Shown piece after piece: positions 1 to 5,879 of a DNA stretch of 5,879 bases; position 1 is the first letter of the stretch; the number at the start of each line of letters is the position of its first letter. The notes beneath the pieces were generated by a model, which was not told the origin of the DNA, searched no databases, and saw only the letters and a program-made list of their open reading frames with translations. A program made the position numbers and the translations under genes. This stretch comes from Pseudomonadota bacterium (lineage in GTDB: Bacteria; Pseudomonadota; Alphaproteobacteria; Rhizobiales; Rhizobiaceae): contig JAEYXI010000398.1 of assembly GCA_023428515.1 (NCBI GenBank), positions 1 to 5,879 on the forward strand, given 5' to 3'.

Positions 1-131
1 CGATGTGCGCGCTCGACGATTGCGCCGGCGTCGTTGTCGACGACGGAACGCCGCCGCTGACGATCGAGCGCATGAAGGCCACGGGCGTTCAGGTCGTCGT
101 CGCTCCGGTGAAACGGACGGGCGGCAAGTGA
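1..131 (+). CDS. C-terminal end of a probable DeoR-family transcriptional regulator (partial)
   Basis: An open frame enters from the left edge and stops at TGA 129-131, giving about 42 residues that include CALDDCAGVVVDDGTPP and end in VKRTGGK. An acidic strand-turn (VVVDDGTPP), then a short helix, then a final hydrophobic strand (GVQVVVAP) is how the sugar-phosphate-sensing (DeoR C-terminal sensor) domain of DeoR/GlpR regulators usually ends, in the pattern 'ITDDG.P......L...GV.VVVA'. The DNA-binding half lies outside the window, so the family call rests on this tail alone. The stop is only 19 bases before the kinase start, on the same strand, so it is probably the first gene of, or cotranscribed with, the kinase-dehydrogenase operon and may regulate it in response to a phosphorylated intermediate. 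Codon use (G/C at third positions) matches the neighbours. Confidence 0.55.
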   Translation, partial: MCALDDCAGVVVDDGTPPLTIERMKATGVQVVVAPVKRTGGK

Positions 132-150
132 CGGCGGGAGAAAGGCTGCG

Positions 151-1671
151 ATGCCCTGCCTTGTCGGCATAGACAGCGGGCTGACTGTCACCAAGGCGGT
201 CGTCTTCGACGAGACGGGCAGGCCGCTCTCGGTCGCGCGGCGGCGCGTGCGCCAGATCATGCCGAAACCGCGCCACGTCGAACGCGACATGGCCGAACTC
301 TGGCGGGCGACCGCCGAGGCGATCCGCGAGGCGGTCGCGGGCAGCGGCCGTCCGGCATCCGATATAGTGGCCGTCGCGGCCACCGCGCATGGCGACGGGC
401 TCTACCTGCTCGACAGGTCCGGCCAGGCGCTCGGGAACGGCATCCTGTCGCTGGACAGCCGCGCCGGCGAGGTCGTGGCGGGATGGGAACGCGACGGCGC
501 CTCGCAAGCGGCGCTGCAGCGTACAGGTCAGGCGCCGCATGTCTCGGCGCCGTCCGCCCTGCTTGCCTGGGTGCGCGACAACGAGCCGGATCGCTTTGCG
601 AAGACGGGCCACGTGCTGGCGTGCAAGGACTGGCTGCGCTTCTGCCTGTCGGGAGCGATCGGCACCGACCTGACGGAGGCAAGCACGTCGTTCACGGAGG
701 TGCGCTCGCAGGCCTATGCGGGCGACGTCCTGCGTATCTTCGGTCTCGAGAGACTGGCGTCCGCACTGCCGGCGGTTTCGCGTCCGGATGAAATCGTCGG
801 CAAGGTGACGCGCGAGGCCTCCGCCATCACCGGACTTGTGGAAGGAACCCCCGTCGTCGCCGGGCTGCACGACGTGACCGCGTCTTCGCTGGGGGCTGCC
901 GGATATGGCGAAGGGACGGTCGCGATCGTCGCCGGAACCTATTCGATCAACGAGACGGTCTCGACCGCGCCGAAGGTCGACAAGGACTGGTTCTGCCGCA
1001 ACGGCTTGCGGCTCGGCGAATGGAACAACATGTCGATCTCGCCGGCTTCCGCCGCGAACTACGACTGGTTCCTCGACACGCTCTGTGCAGAGGAGCGCAA
1101 GTCCGCGGAGGCGGATGGCCGCTCCATCCACGCGGTCATGGCCAAGGAGATCGAGGCTGCGCTCGACCGAGCCTCGACGGTCTTTTTCCATCCCTACCTC
1201 TTCGGCTCGCCGCATGGCGCGCTGCCGGGCGCAAGCTTCATAGGATTGCGCGGCTGGCACGACAGGGGCGACATGCTGCGCGCCGTCATCGAGGGCATCG
1301 CCTTCAACCACCGCATCCATGTCGATGCCTTGCGGCGCGGTTTTGCGCTGCGCGAGGCGCGGCTGACGGGCGGCATCTCGCGCAACCCGGTCTTCGCGCA
1401 GATATTCGCGGATATGCTTGATATGCCGGTGGCGGTCAGCGACACGGAGGAGGCGGCAGCCTGGGGCGCGGCACTCTGCGCCGGCGCAGGCGTAGGGCTC
1501 TTCGATTCGCCGCGCCACGACCCGCGCGACATCGCGTCGCTCAGCCGCACCTACACGCCGGATGCGGCCCGCAGCACCGCGTTGCAGGAGCGCTATGAGC
1601 TCCACTGCGAGATCAGCAGGGCGTTGGCGCCACTATGGCCCCGGATCGAGGGATTGACTGGACCGGCATGA
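151..1671 (+). CDS. FGGY-family carbohydrate kinase (LyxK/EryA-like)
   Basis: This is an ATP-dependent sugar or polyol kinase of 506 aa, the usual length for the family (about 480-520), and probably cytosolic. The N-terminal phosphate loop is GIDSGLTVTK (residues 6-15), with Asp8 the expected metal/phosphate residue. The region ERDMAELW (44-51), AHGDGLYLLD (79-88) and LSLDSRA (99-105) follows the pattern of E. coli L-xylulose kinase LyxK as I recall it. Glycerol kinase would have an NQRET-type motif at residues 79-83, and it is absent here. The catalytic base is probably Asp241 in GLHDVTASSLGAAG, followed by the GTYS turn (262-265). The second-domain nucleotide site is LTGGISRNP (405-413), then EEAAAWGAALCAGAG (433-447). 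The ATG is preceded by a purine-rich GGGAGAAAGG (137-146). The stop overlaps the start of the GlpD-like gene as ATGA, implying translational coupling and that the kinase product is that enzyme's substrate. The substrate cannot be read from the sequence. Erythritol or another polyol is plausible from the partner enzyme, and L-xylulose is possible from the resemblance. Confidence 0.9.
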   Translation: MPCLVGIDSGLTVTKAVVFDETGRPLSVARRRVRQIMPKPRHVERDMAELWRATAEAIREAVAGSGRPASDIVAVAATAHGDGLYLLDRSGQALGNGILSLDSRAGEVVAGWERDGASQAALQRTGQAPHVSAPSALLAWVRDNEPDRFAKTGHVLACKDWLRFCLSGAIGTDLTEASTSFTEVRSQAYAGDVLRIFGLERLASALPAVSRPDEIVGKVTREASAITGLVEGTPVVAGLHDVTASSLGAAGYGEGTVAIVAGTYSINETVSTAPKVDKDWFCRNGLRLGEWNNMSISPASAANYDWFLDTLCAEERKSAEADGRSIHAVMAKEIEAALDRASTVFFHPYLFGSPHGALPGASFIGLRGWHDRGDMLRAVIEGIAFNHRIHVDALRRGFALREARLTGGISRNPVFAQIFADMLDMPVAVSDTEEAAAWGAALCAGAGVGLFDSPRHDPRDIASLSRTYTPDAARSTALQERYELHCEISRALAPLWPRIEGLTGPA

Positions 1672-3350
1672 CTTCGACGCCCGAAAACTTCGATGTTCTC
1701 ATCATCGGCGCGGGCATCAACGGGGCCGGTCTGTTCCGTGACCTCTGCGAGCAAGGGCTGAAGGTCGCAATTGTCGACAAGGGCGATTTCGGCTCCGGCA
1801 CGAGCGCGGCTCCCTCGAGGCTGATCCACGGCGGCATCAAGTATCTCGAGACGGGCGAGTTTCGGCTCGTCGCGCAGTCGACGCTGGAACGCAACCTCCT
1901 GCTGCGCAATGCGCCGCACAGCGTACGCCCGCTGCCGACGGTTATTCCGATCTTCTCGTGGCTGAAGGGCGTCGGCGCGGCGCTGCGCACGCTTGCCGGC
2001 AGCAAGACCGCTCCGCGCAGCCGGGGCGCCGTACTGATCAAGATCGGCCTGGCGATGTACGACTTCTATGGCGCGCGACACAGGGTCATGCCGCGTCACG
2101 CGCTCTGGTCGAAGCGCCGCGCCTTGCAGGAGATTCCGCCGCTGACGCCTTCGATCGTGGCGGCGGGCACGTATTACGACGCGCAGGTGAACCTGCCGGA
2201 ACGACTGGTGCTCGAACTCGTGCAGGACGGGTTGAGGGCGAGCCAGGGATCGATCGCGCTGAACTATGCCCGGTTGCTGGAAACCGACGGCAAGACGCTG
2301 CGCCATCGCGCCGCTGACGGCACGGTCGCAGGCATCCGCCCGCGCATCGTGGTCAATGCGGCGGGACCGTGGATCGACAAAGTGAACGCCGAGCTCGGCG
2401 CGGCGTCGAAGCTGATCGGCGGCACGAAGGGCTCGCACATCCTGCTCGACCATCCCGACCTGCTCAGGGCGCTTGGCGGGCGCATGATCTATTTCGAGGC
2501 CGACGACGGGCGCATCTGCCTCGTCTTCGACTATCTCGGGCGCGCGCTCGTCGGCTCCACCGATATCAGGGCCGACGATCCGGACGCCGTACGCTGCGAG
2601 GACGATGAGCTGGAATACCTGCTGCAGAGCCTGCGCGCTTTGCTGCCGGGACTGTCCTTTAGCGAGGACCAGATCGTGTACGCCTATTCGGGCATCCGTC
2701 CGCTGCCCGCGTCGGACGCGTCCAACCCGGGCCTGATCAGCCGCGATCATTCCGCACCTGTTGCCGAGCCGACAGGCGGACGATCATGGCCGATCATCTC
2801 GCTCGTCGGCGGAAAATGGACGACGTTTCGCGGTTTTGCGGAGGAGGTAGCGGACACGGTGTTGTCACTGCTGGGCAAATCCAGATCTGTCAGCACACGC
2901 GATCTGCCGATCGGGGGCGGGCGCGGGTTCCCCGCCAACGATACTGCCCGGGAGCGCTGGATCGGGCAGGCTACCGGACAAACGGGCTTCAGCGTCGATC
3001 GCGCGCGGACCTTGCTCGACCGTTATGGCAGCACCGCGCAACTGGTGCTCGAACACGAAACCAAGTTCGGATCGGAACCGCTGGCGGATTCGCCGGACTA
3101 CACGGTTGCCGAGTTCGACTGGATCGCCCGCCACGAACACGTCGTGCATCTCGGAGACTTAGTAATGCGGCGCACGGCGATCGCCGTGACCGGCCAGTTA
3201 AGTGGTCGCGATCTGGAACGCATCGCCGAGGCCGCGGGTGCGGCATTGGGCTGGAGTGACGACAGGCGCGACGCGGAACTGCGCGAGACACGCGAACGGC
3301 TTACGGCGCGGCACCGGGTTCGTCTCGACACCCACAATGATAAATCGTGA
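1668..3350 (+). CDS. glpD: FAD-dependent glycerol-3-phosphate dehydrogenase family protein (GlpD/EryB-like)
   Basis: This flavoenzyme oxidises a polyol phosphate (sn-glycerol 3-phosphate to dihydroxyacetone phosphate in GlpD, erythritol phosphate in EryB) and passes electrons to quinone at the inner membrane. From the ATG at 1668 it has 560 aa, somewhat longer than E. coli GlpD (about 500). Visible motifs are the FAD Rossmann loop GAGINGAG (14-21), the GlpD signature SRLIHGGIKYLE (50-61), TKGSHILL (253-260), YSGIRPL (340-346) and GGKWTTFR (381-388). A C-terminal helical domain contains HEHVVHLGDLVMRRT (489-503). An insertion of about 20 residues after residue 96 is absent from E. coli GlpD. 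I chose ATG 1668 because it overlaps the kinase stop as ATGA and puts the FAD loop at the usual distance from the N-terminus. An in-frame ATG at 1635 would add 11 residues inside the kinase gene. The symbol marks the family: given a non-GlpK kinase partner, the true role may be that of eryB. No membrane segment or signal peptide is visible, consistent with a peripheral membrane enzyme. Confidence 0.9.
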   Translation: MTSTPENFDVLIIGAGINGAGLFRDLCEQGLKVAIVDKGDFGSGTSAAPSRLIHGGIKYLETGEFRLVAQSTLERNLLLRNAPHSVRPLPTVIPIFSWLKGVGAALRTLAGSKTAPRSRGAVLIKIGLAMYDFYGARHRVMPRHALWSKRRALQEIPPLTPSIVAAGTYYDAQVNLPERLVLELVQDGLRASQGSIALNYARLLETDGKTLRHRAADGTVAGIRPRIVVNAAGPWIDKVNAELGAASKLIGGTKGSHILLDHPDLLRALGGRMIYFEADDGRICLVFDYLGRALVGSTDIRADDPDAVRCEDDELEYLLQSLRALLPGLSFSEDQIVYAYSGIRPLPASDASNPGLISRDHSAPVAEPTGGRSWPIISLVGGKWTTFRGFAEEVADTVLSLLGKSRSVSTRDLPIGGGRGFPANDTARERWIGQATGQTGFSVDRARTLLDRYGSTAQLVLEHETKFGSEPLADSPDYTVAEFDWIARHEHVVHLGDLVMRRTAIAVTGQLSGRDLERIAEAAGAALGWSDDRRDAELRETRERLTARHRVRLDTHNDKS

Positions 3351-3394
3351 AGCCTTTAAGCAGCGGGATCCATCGTCGCGACCGCCGCAAAATC

Positions 3395-3423
3395 AGAACT
3401 TCCGACCGTAGACGGTCAGTTCT
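3395..3423. terminator. Bulged hairpin between convergent genes, possible terminator
   Basis: AGAACT (3395-3400) pairs with AGTTCT (3418-3423) and GACCG (3404-3408) with CGGTC (3413-3417). This closes a TAGA loop with a three-base TCC bulge on the left arm, 11 base pairs in all. It lies 45 bases after the stop of the GlpD-like gene and about 70 bases past the stop of the converging regulator gene. Read on the minus strand it is followed by GATTTTGCGG, a short T run, so it fits termination of the regulator transcript better. Plus-strand readout has no T run. Strength is uncertain because of the bulge and the weak T tract. Confidence 0.45.
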
Positions 3424-3493
3424 CTCGAACTGTCCCCGGTAGATAGATTGGGACGCTGACGATGAAGGTAACCGCAGCTAGGTTGCTGCCTTC

Positions 3494-4189
3494 TCATTCG
3501 AACAAAGCGAGGTTCTCGGCTTCTATCCGCGGCAGGTCGGCAAGGATGCCGCTGAGGTGGGTTTGCATGGCTTGGACAGCGGCGTCGGGGTCGCGCGCGT
3601 CAATGGCTTGCACGATGGCCTCGTGTTCGGCGATCAGCGCGCCCATCGAATCCTGCTTGCGCAACTGCAGGTTACAGACCCGGTCGATGTGCGCCTTGAT
3701 GTCGGCAATCACCGACCAGGCCATGCCGCAGCCGGCTCCGGTCGCGATCGCCATGTGGAACTGCTCGTCCTCGCGGCGGAAGCGGTTGTAGTCCTGCGCC
3801 TGCCGCGCGGCTTCCTGCCGCGCCATGATGCCGGTGATCGACGCGCGCACCCAAGGGTCGAAAGTCTCGCAAGCGCGACGCACGACGGCGGTCTCGATTG
3901 CCGCGCGCACGAAGCGGGCTTCCATCATCTCGCGCGCCGAGATTTTCACGACAACTGTGCCGCGCTTGGGCCGCACCTCGACCAGTTTTGACTTGGCGAG
4001 AGCGATCAGCGCCTCGCGAACCGGCTGCCGCGAAACGCCCAGACTGTCGGCGATCTCCTGTTCGGAGAGACGTGCGCCCGGCTTCAACTCAAGCCGGATG
4101 ATCGCCTCGCGAAGATCTCGCTCCACCTGAGACGCGGTGCTGTCTCCGGTTTCGGCGCCCTTTTCGATCTTCAGCGACTGAATGTTCAT
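3494..4189 (-). CDS. GntR-family transcriptional regulator, FadR subfamily (FCD ligand domain)
   Basis: This is a 231-aa DNA-binding regulator, typical in length for FadR-type proteins. The N-terminal winged helix-turn-helix spans about 18-85, with LKPGARLSEQEIADSLGVSR and the recognition helix in VSRQPVREALIAL (52-64), and the wing is RPKRGTVVV (73-81). The all-helical FCD effector domain follows from about residue 87. Its expected metal-site residues are present: Asp141 and His145 in EDEQFH, His189 in AEHEAI, and His211 in MQTHLS. These suggest a metal-assisted carboxylate or sugar-acid ligand, as known for this family. The frame can be opened to a TTG at 4222, but the ATG at 4189 is preferred: it begins MNIQSLKIEKG, has AAGAAG upstream, and leaves the 11 extra residues as untranslated divergent DNA. 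It is transcribed away from the aldehyde dehydrogenase and probably controls that gene and itself through repeats in the 96-base gap. The ligand is unknown and is possibly the aldehyde, acid or sugar of this pathway. Confidence 0.9.
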   Translation of the reverse strand: MNIQSLKIEKGAETGDSTASQVERDLREAIIRLELKPGARLSEQEIADSLGVSRQPVREALIALAKSKLVEVRPKRGTVVVKISAREMMEARFVRAAIETAVVRRACETFDPWVRASITGIMARQEAARQAQDYNRFRREDEQFHMAIATGAGCGMAWSVIADIKAHIDRVCNLQLRKQDSMGALIAEHEAIVQAIDARDPDAAVQAMQTHLSGILADLPRIEAENLALFE

Positions 4190-4205
4190 GACGCTTCTTA
4201 GCACA

Positions 4206-4234
4206 TTGACAGGCTTCGGCAACTACCATACCGT
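4206..4234 (+). promoter_or_regulatory. Candidate sigma-70 promoter for the aldehyde dehydrogenase
   Basis: A perfect -35 hexamer TTGACA lies at 4206-4211. At 17-base spacing the -10 position reads TACCGT (4229-4234), matching the TATAAT consensus at its first two and last bases only. The predicted start near 4241 would leave a leader of about 45 bases before the ATG at 4286. The -10 region sits inside the TACCATAC repeat array, so a bound regulator would occlude polymerase. The weak -10 is the main doubt. The minus-strand regulator promoter must also lie in this gap. TTGTAT (complement of 4256-4261) could be its -35, but I see no convincing -10. Confidence 0.5.
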
Positions 4235-4259
4235 ACCATACTTACATACGCTACCATAC
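4224..4259. promoter_or_regulatory. Phased TACCATAC repeats, candidate operator for the divergent GntR regulator
   Basis: TACCATAC occurs exactly at 4224-4231, 4234-4241 and 4252-4259. A one-base-shorter TACATAC lies at 4243-4249. Successive copies are spaced 10, 9 and 9 bases apart, close to one helical turn, so the sites would face the same side of the DNA. On the other strand each reads GTATGGTA, which resembles the GGTA/GTAT half-sites bound by many FadR-type regulators. The array sits between the two divergent start codons and over the candidate -10, as expected for an autoregulated repressor that also controls the aldehyde dehydrogenase. Direct rather than inverted order is unusual for this family, and binding is inferred. 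Confidence 0.6.
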
Positions 4260-4285
4260 AAGAACTGAGCGATCCGGCCTGCCAA

Positions 4286-5809
4286 ATGAACATTGCAAAT
4301 GCCTTCATAGTCCCTCACCTCGGCGATCAGCGTTTGGCGAACAGGCCGAGCTACCAGATGCTCGTCGCCGGTCGGTCCGTCGGCGCAGCGAGCGGAAAGA
4401 CCATCACCCGCGAGAGCCCCGGCCATCTTGGCAAGGTGGTCGGCGAATGGCCGGACGCGTCTGCGGACGATGTGAAGCTTGCCATCAACGCAGCGCGGGA
4501 TGCCTTCGACAACGGTCCGTGGCCGCGCATGTCGGGAGCAGAGCGGTCGCGCCTTCTTCATCGCGTCTCCGAGCTGATCCTGGCCCATATCGACGAACTG
4601 GCGCTTGCCGAATGCCTCGAGGTCGGAAAGCCGATCGCCCAGGCGCGCGGCGAGATCGAATATTGCGCCGACCTCTGGGCTTACGCCGCAGGCCAGGCGC
4701 GGGCGCAGGAAGGCGAGAGCTTCAACAATATCGGCGACAACCGCCTCGGCCTCGTGCTGCGCGAGCCGGTCGGCGTGGTTGGCATCATCACGCCGTGGAA
4801 CTTCCCCTTCATCATCGCGTCCGAGCGCGTGCCGTGGGCGATCGGCGCCGGCTGCACGGTGGTGCTGAAACCCTCGGAGTTCACGTCCGGCACCTCGATC
4901 CGCATGGCGGAGCTCGCGCGTGAAGCGGGCATCCCAGATGGCGTGTTCAACGTCGTCACCGGCTACGGCAATCCGGCCGGACAGGTTCTTGCAGAAGACC
5001 CACGCGTGGACATGGTCGCGTTCACCGGCTCGGTGCGCGTCGGCACGCTGCTTGCCGAGATCGCCGCGAGGCAGGTGAAGCGCGTAGGGCTGGAACTCGG
5101 CGGCAAGGGGCCGCAGATTGTCTTCGCCGACGCCGACCTCGACGCGGCCGCCGACGGTATCGCCTACGGCGTCTTTCATAATGCCGGCCAGTGCTGCATT
5201 TCGGGCAGCCGCCTGCTGGTGGAGGAGAGCGTTCGCGACGAGATCATCGATCGGGTGCTGGCGATCTCGGCCAAAGTGCCATATGGCGACCCGCTCAATG
5301 ATCGCACCCGCATAGGCGCGATGATCTCTCGCCAACACATCGAGAAAGTCGAAGGTTATGTGCGCGCGGGCGAAGCCGCCGGCGCCGAGTTGCTCACCGG
5401 TGGCCACATGGCCGGCGAAGACGCCGGTCTCTATTACCAGCCTACGGTGTTCCGCAATGTACAGCCCGAGATGTCGATCGCCCGGGAGGAGATATTCGGT
5501 CCGGTGCTGTCGACGATCGCCTTCCGCACCGCGGATGAGGCGGTCGCGCTCGCCAACGATTCCGAATTCGGCCTGTCGGCAACCGTGTGGTCGACCAATC
5601 TCGAGAACGCCATGCAGACGATCCGTCGCGTGCGCGCCGGCCGCTGCTGGGTGAACAGCGTGATCGACGGCACGCCCGAGCTGCCGGTCGGCGGCTACAA
5701 GAAAAGCGGCCTCGGCCGCGAGCTCGGCCGCCACGGCTTCGACGAATATTCGCAGGTCAAGGGCATCCACGTGACGTTCGGCCAGCCACCGCGCTGGTTC
5801 AACGGCTAG
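4286..5809 (+). CDS. NAD(P)-dependent aldehyde dehydrogenase (ALDH superfamily)
   Basis: This soluble enzyme oxidises an aldehyde to the carboxylic acid with NAD(P)+. At 507 aa it is full length for the classical ALDH family. All key residues are present: PWNFP (170-174, oxyanion Asn172), cofactor-binding LKPSE (194-198), FTGS (246-249), LELGGK (269-274, general base Glu270), NAGQCC (299-304, nucleophile Cys304), EEIFGPV (401-407) and the C-terminal KKSGLGRELG stretch. The glutamate in KPSE (198) is the residue that in many family members favours NAD+ over NADP+. The ATG at 4286 begins MNIANAF, and its ribosome binding site is weak (GAG only, about 17 bases upstream). The next in-frame ATG (4358) would cut into the first conserved strand. 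The gene is divergent from the FadR-type regulator and is followed by a further plus-strand gene. The substrate is not readable. Betaine aldehyde, succinate semialdehyde or sugar-derived aldehydes are all handled by close family members, and linkage to the polyol operon is suggested only by proximity. Confidence 0.93.
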   Translation: MNIANAFIVPHLGDQRLANRPSYQMLVAGRSVGAASGKTITRESPGHLGKVVGEWPDASADDVKLAINAARDAFDNGPWPRMSGAERSRLLHRVSELILAHIDELALAECLEVGKPIAQARGEIEYCADLWAYAAGQARAQEGESFNNIGDNRLGLVLREPVGVVGIITPWNFPFIIASERVPWAIGAGCTVVLKPSEFTSGTSIRMAELAREAGIPDGVFNVVTGYGNPAGQVLAEDPRVDMVAFTGSVRVGTLLAEIAARQVKRVGLELGGKGPQIVFADADLDAAADGIAYGVFHNAGQCCISGSRLLVEESVRDEIIDRVLAISAKVPYGDPLNDRTRIGAMISRQHIEKVEGYVRAGEAAGAELLTGGHMAGEDAGLYYQPTVFRNVQPEMSIAREEIFGPVLSTIAFRTADEAVALANDSEFGLSATVWSTNLENAMQTIRRVRAGRCWVNSVIDGTPELPVGGYKKSGLGRELGRHGFDEYSQVKGIHVTFGQPPRWFNG

Positions 5810-5824
5810 CGCCGTTTCAGAAAT

Positions 5825-5847
5825 CCGCCTGGGAGGAGACCCGGCGG
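5825..5847 (+). other. Strong intergenic hairpin with a Shine-Dalgarno-like loop
   Basis: CCGCC (5825-5829) pairs with GGCGG (5843-5847), and GGG (5831-5833) pairs with CCC (5840-5842). One T bulges at 5830 and the loop is AGGAGA (5834-5839). No T run follows, so it is a poor intrinsic terminator. Lying between the aldehyde dehydrogenase stop and the next ribosome binding site, it more likely acts on mRNA stability or partial readthrough, setting different levels for the two genes. The structure is clear in the sequence but the role is inferred. Confidence 0.5.
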
Positions 5848-5861
5848 GGACATCAATCAAT

Positions 5862-5870
5862 GGGAGGAAA
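5862..5870 (+). promoter_or_regulatory. Strong ribosome binding site of the downstream gene
   Basis: GGGAGGAAA contains GGAGG, a near-full match to the 16S rRNA anti-Shine-Dalgarno, seven bases before the ATG at 5875. This decides the start in favour of 5875 over the in-frame ATG at 5860, which would place the GGAGG inside the coding region. It is far stronger than the site of the aldehyde dehydrogenase upstream, suggesting the next product is made in larger amounts. Confidence 0.7.
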
Positions 5871-5874
5871 GTCT

Positions 5875-5879
5875 ATGGC
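5875..5879 (+). CDS. Start of a downstream gene (only ATG-GC visible)
   Basis: The ATG at 5875-5877 follows a strong ribosome binding site, and the second codon begins GC (alanine). Only five bases are inside the window, so the product cannot be identified. The start lies 65 bases after the aldehyde dehydrogenase stop on the same strand, so cotranscription is likely. In alphaproteobacteria, a highly translated gene with this kind of leader in a sugar locus is often the periplasmic binding protein of an ABC transporter, but nothing here tests that. Confidence 0.5.

Noticed and set aside
1593..2750. 385-aa open frame on the minus strand opposite the GlpD-like gene
   Set aside because: It is a codon-bias shadow of a well-supported coding sequence, with low-complexity Arg/Ala/Gln composition and no domain. 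It also overlaps the kinase end.
3153..3206. Two TTA leucine codons and locally lower GC near the end of the GlpD-like gene, considered as a sign of recombination
   Set aside because: The stretch is very short, the protein motif HEHVVHLGDLVMRRT is intact across it, and the surrounding codon use is normal.
3432..3454. GTCCC/GGGAC inverted repeat in the convergent intergenic region
   Set aside because: A 5-bp stem with a 13-base loop is weak and expected by chance, and no T run or associated feature supports it.
3462..3791. Plus-strand 109-aa frame beginning in the convergent intergenic region
   Set aside because: Nearly all of it is antisense to the GntR regulator, its composition is Ser/Arg/Met-rich and it resembles no protein family, so it is not called as a gene.
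4223..5860. 545-aa open frame on the minus strand opposite the aldehyde dehydrogenase
   Set aside because: It is the antisense of a clearly functional ALDH with intact catalytic motifs. The translation is rich in Arg, Ala, His and Asp, typical of complementary frames in GC-rich genes, and shows no recognisable domain.

Overview
The window is GC-rich, with strong third-position GC bias and a FadR-type GntR regulator divergent from an aldehyde dehydrogenase. This suggests an alphaproteobacterium, most likely of the Rhizobiales (Mesorhizobium/Sinorhizobium/Brucella-like). That assignment is an inference from composition and gene style, since no rRNA or other marker is present. The content looks like accessory carbon metabolism: import, phosphorylation and oxidation of a polyol or sugar.

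Left half, plus strand (1-3350): the last ~43 codons of a protein resembling the C-terminus of a DeoR-family regulator are followed after 19 bases by an FGGY-family carbohydrate kinase (506 aa, LyxK/EryA-like rather than a typical glycerol kinase). An ATGA start/stop overlap then leads into a GlpD-type FAD-dependent polyol-phosphate dehydrogenase (560 aa). The likely job of this regulator-kinase-dehydrogenase operon is to phosphorylate a polyol (erythritol, glycerol or a relative) and oxidise the phosphate ester to a keto-phosphate at the membrane.

Middle (3351-4285): a 143-base convergent intergenic region holds a bulged 11-bp hairpin that could terminate transcription. The minus-strand FadR-subfamily GntR regulator gene follows, best started at an ATG at 4189. 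The 96-base divergent region to its right carries three exact and one imperfect copy of TACCATAC at about 10-base intervals, just downstream of a perfect TTGACA. This is a strong operator/promoter candidate.

Right part (4286-5879): a complete NAD(P)-dependent aldehyde dehydrogenase (507 aa, all catalytic residues present) is followed by a strong GC hairpin. A near-perfect Shine-Dalgarno and the first codon of another plus-strand gene then run off the window.

The four complete genes are intact and belong to known families, and I see no mobile element, CRISPR array or RNA gene. The more interesting features are regulatory (the phased repeats and the hairpins) and the open question of the kinase/dehydrogenase substrate.
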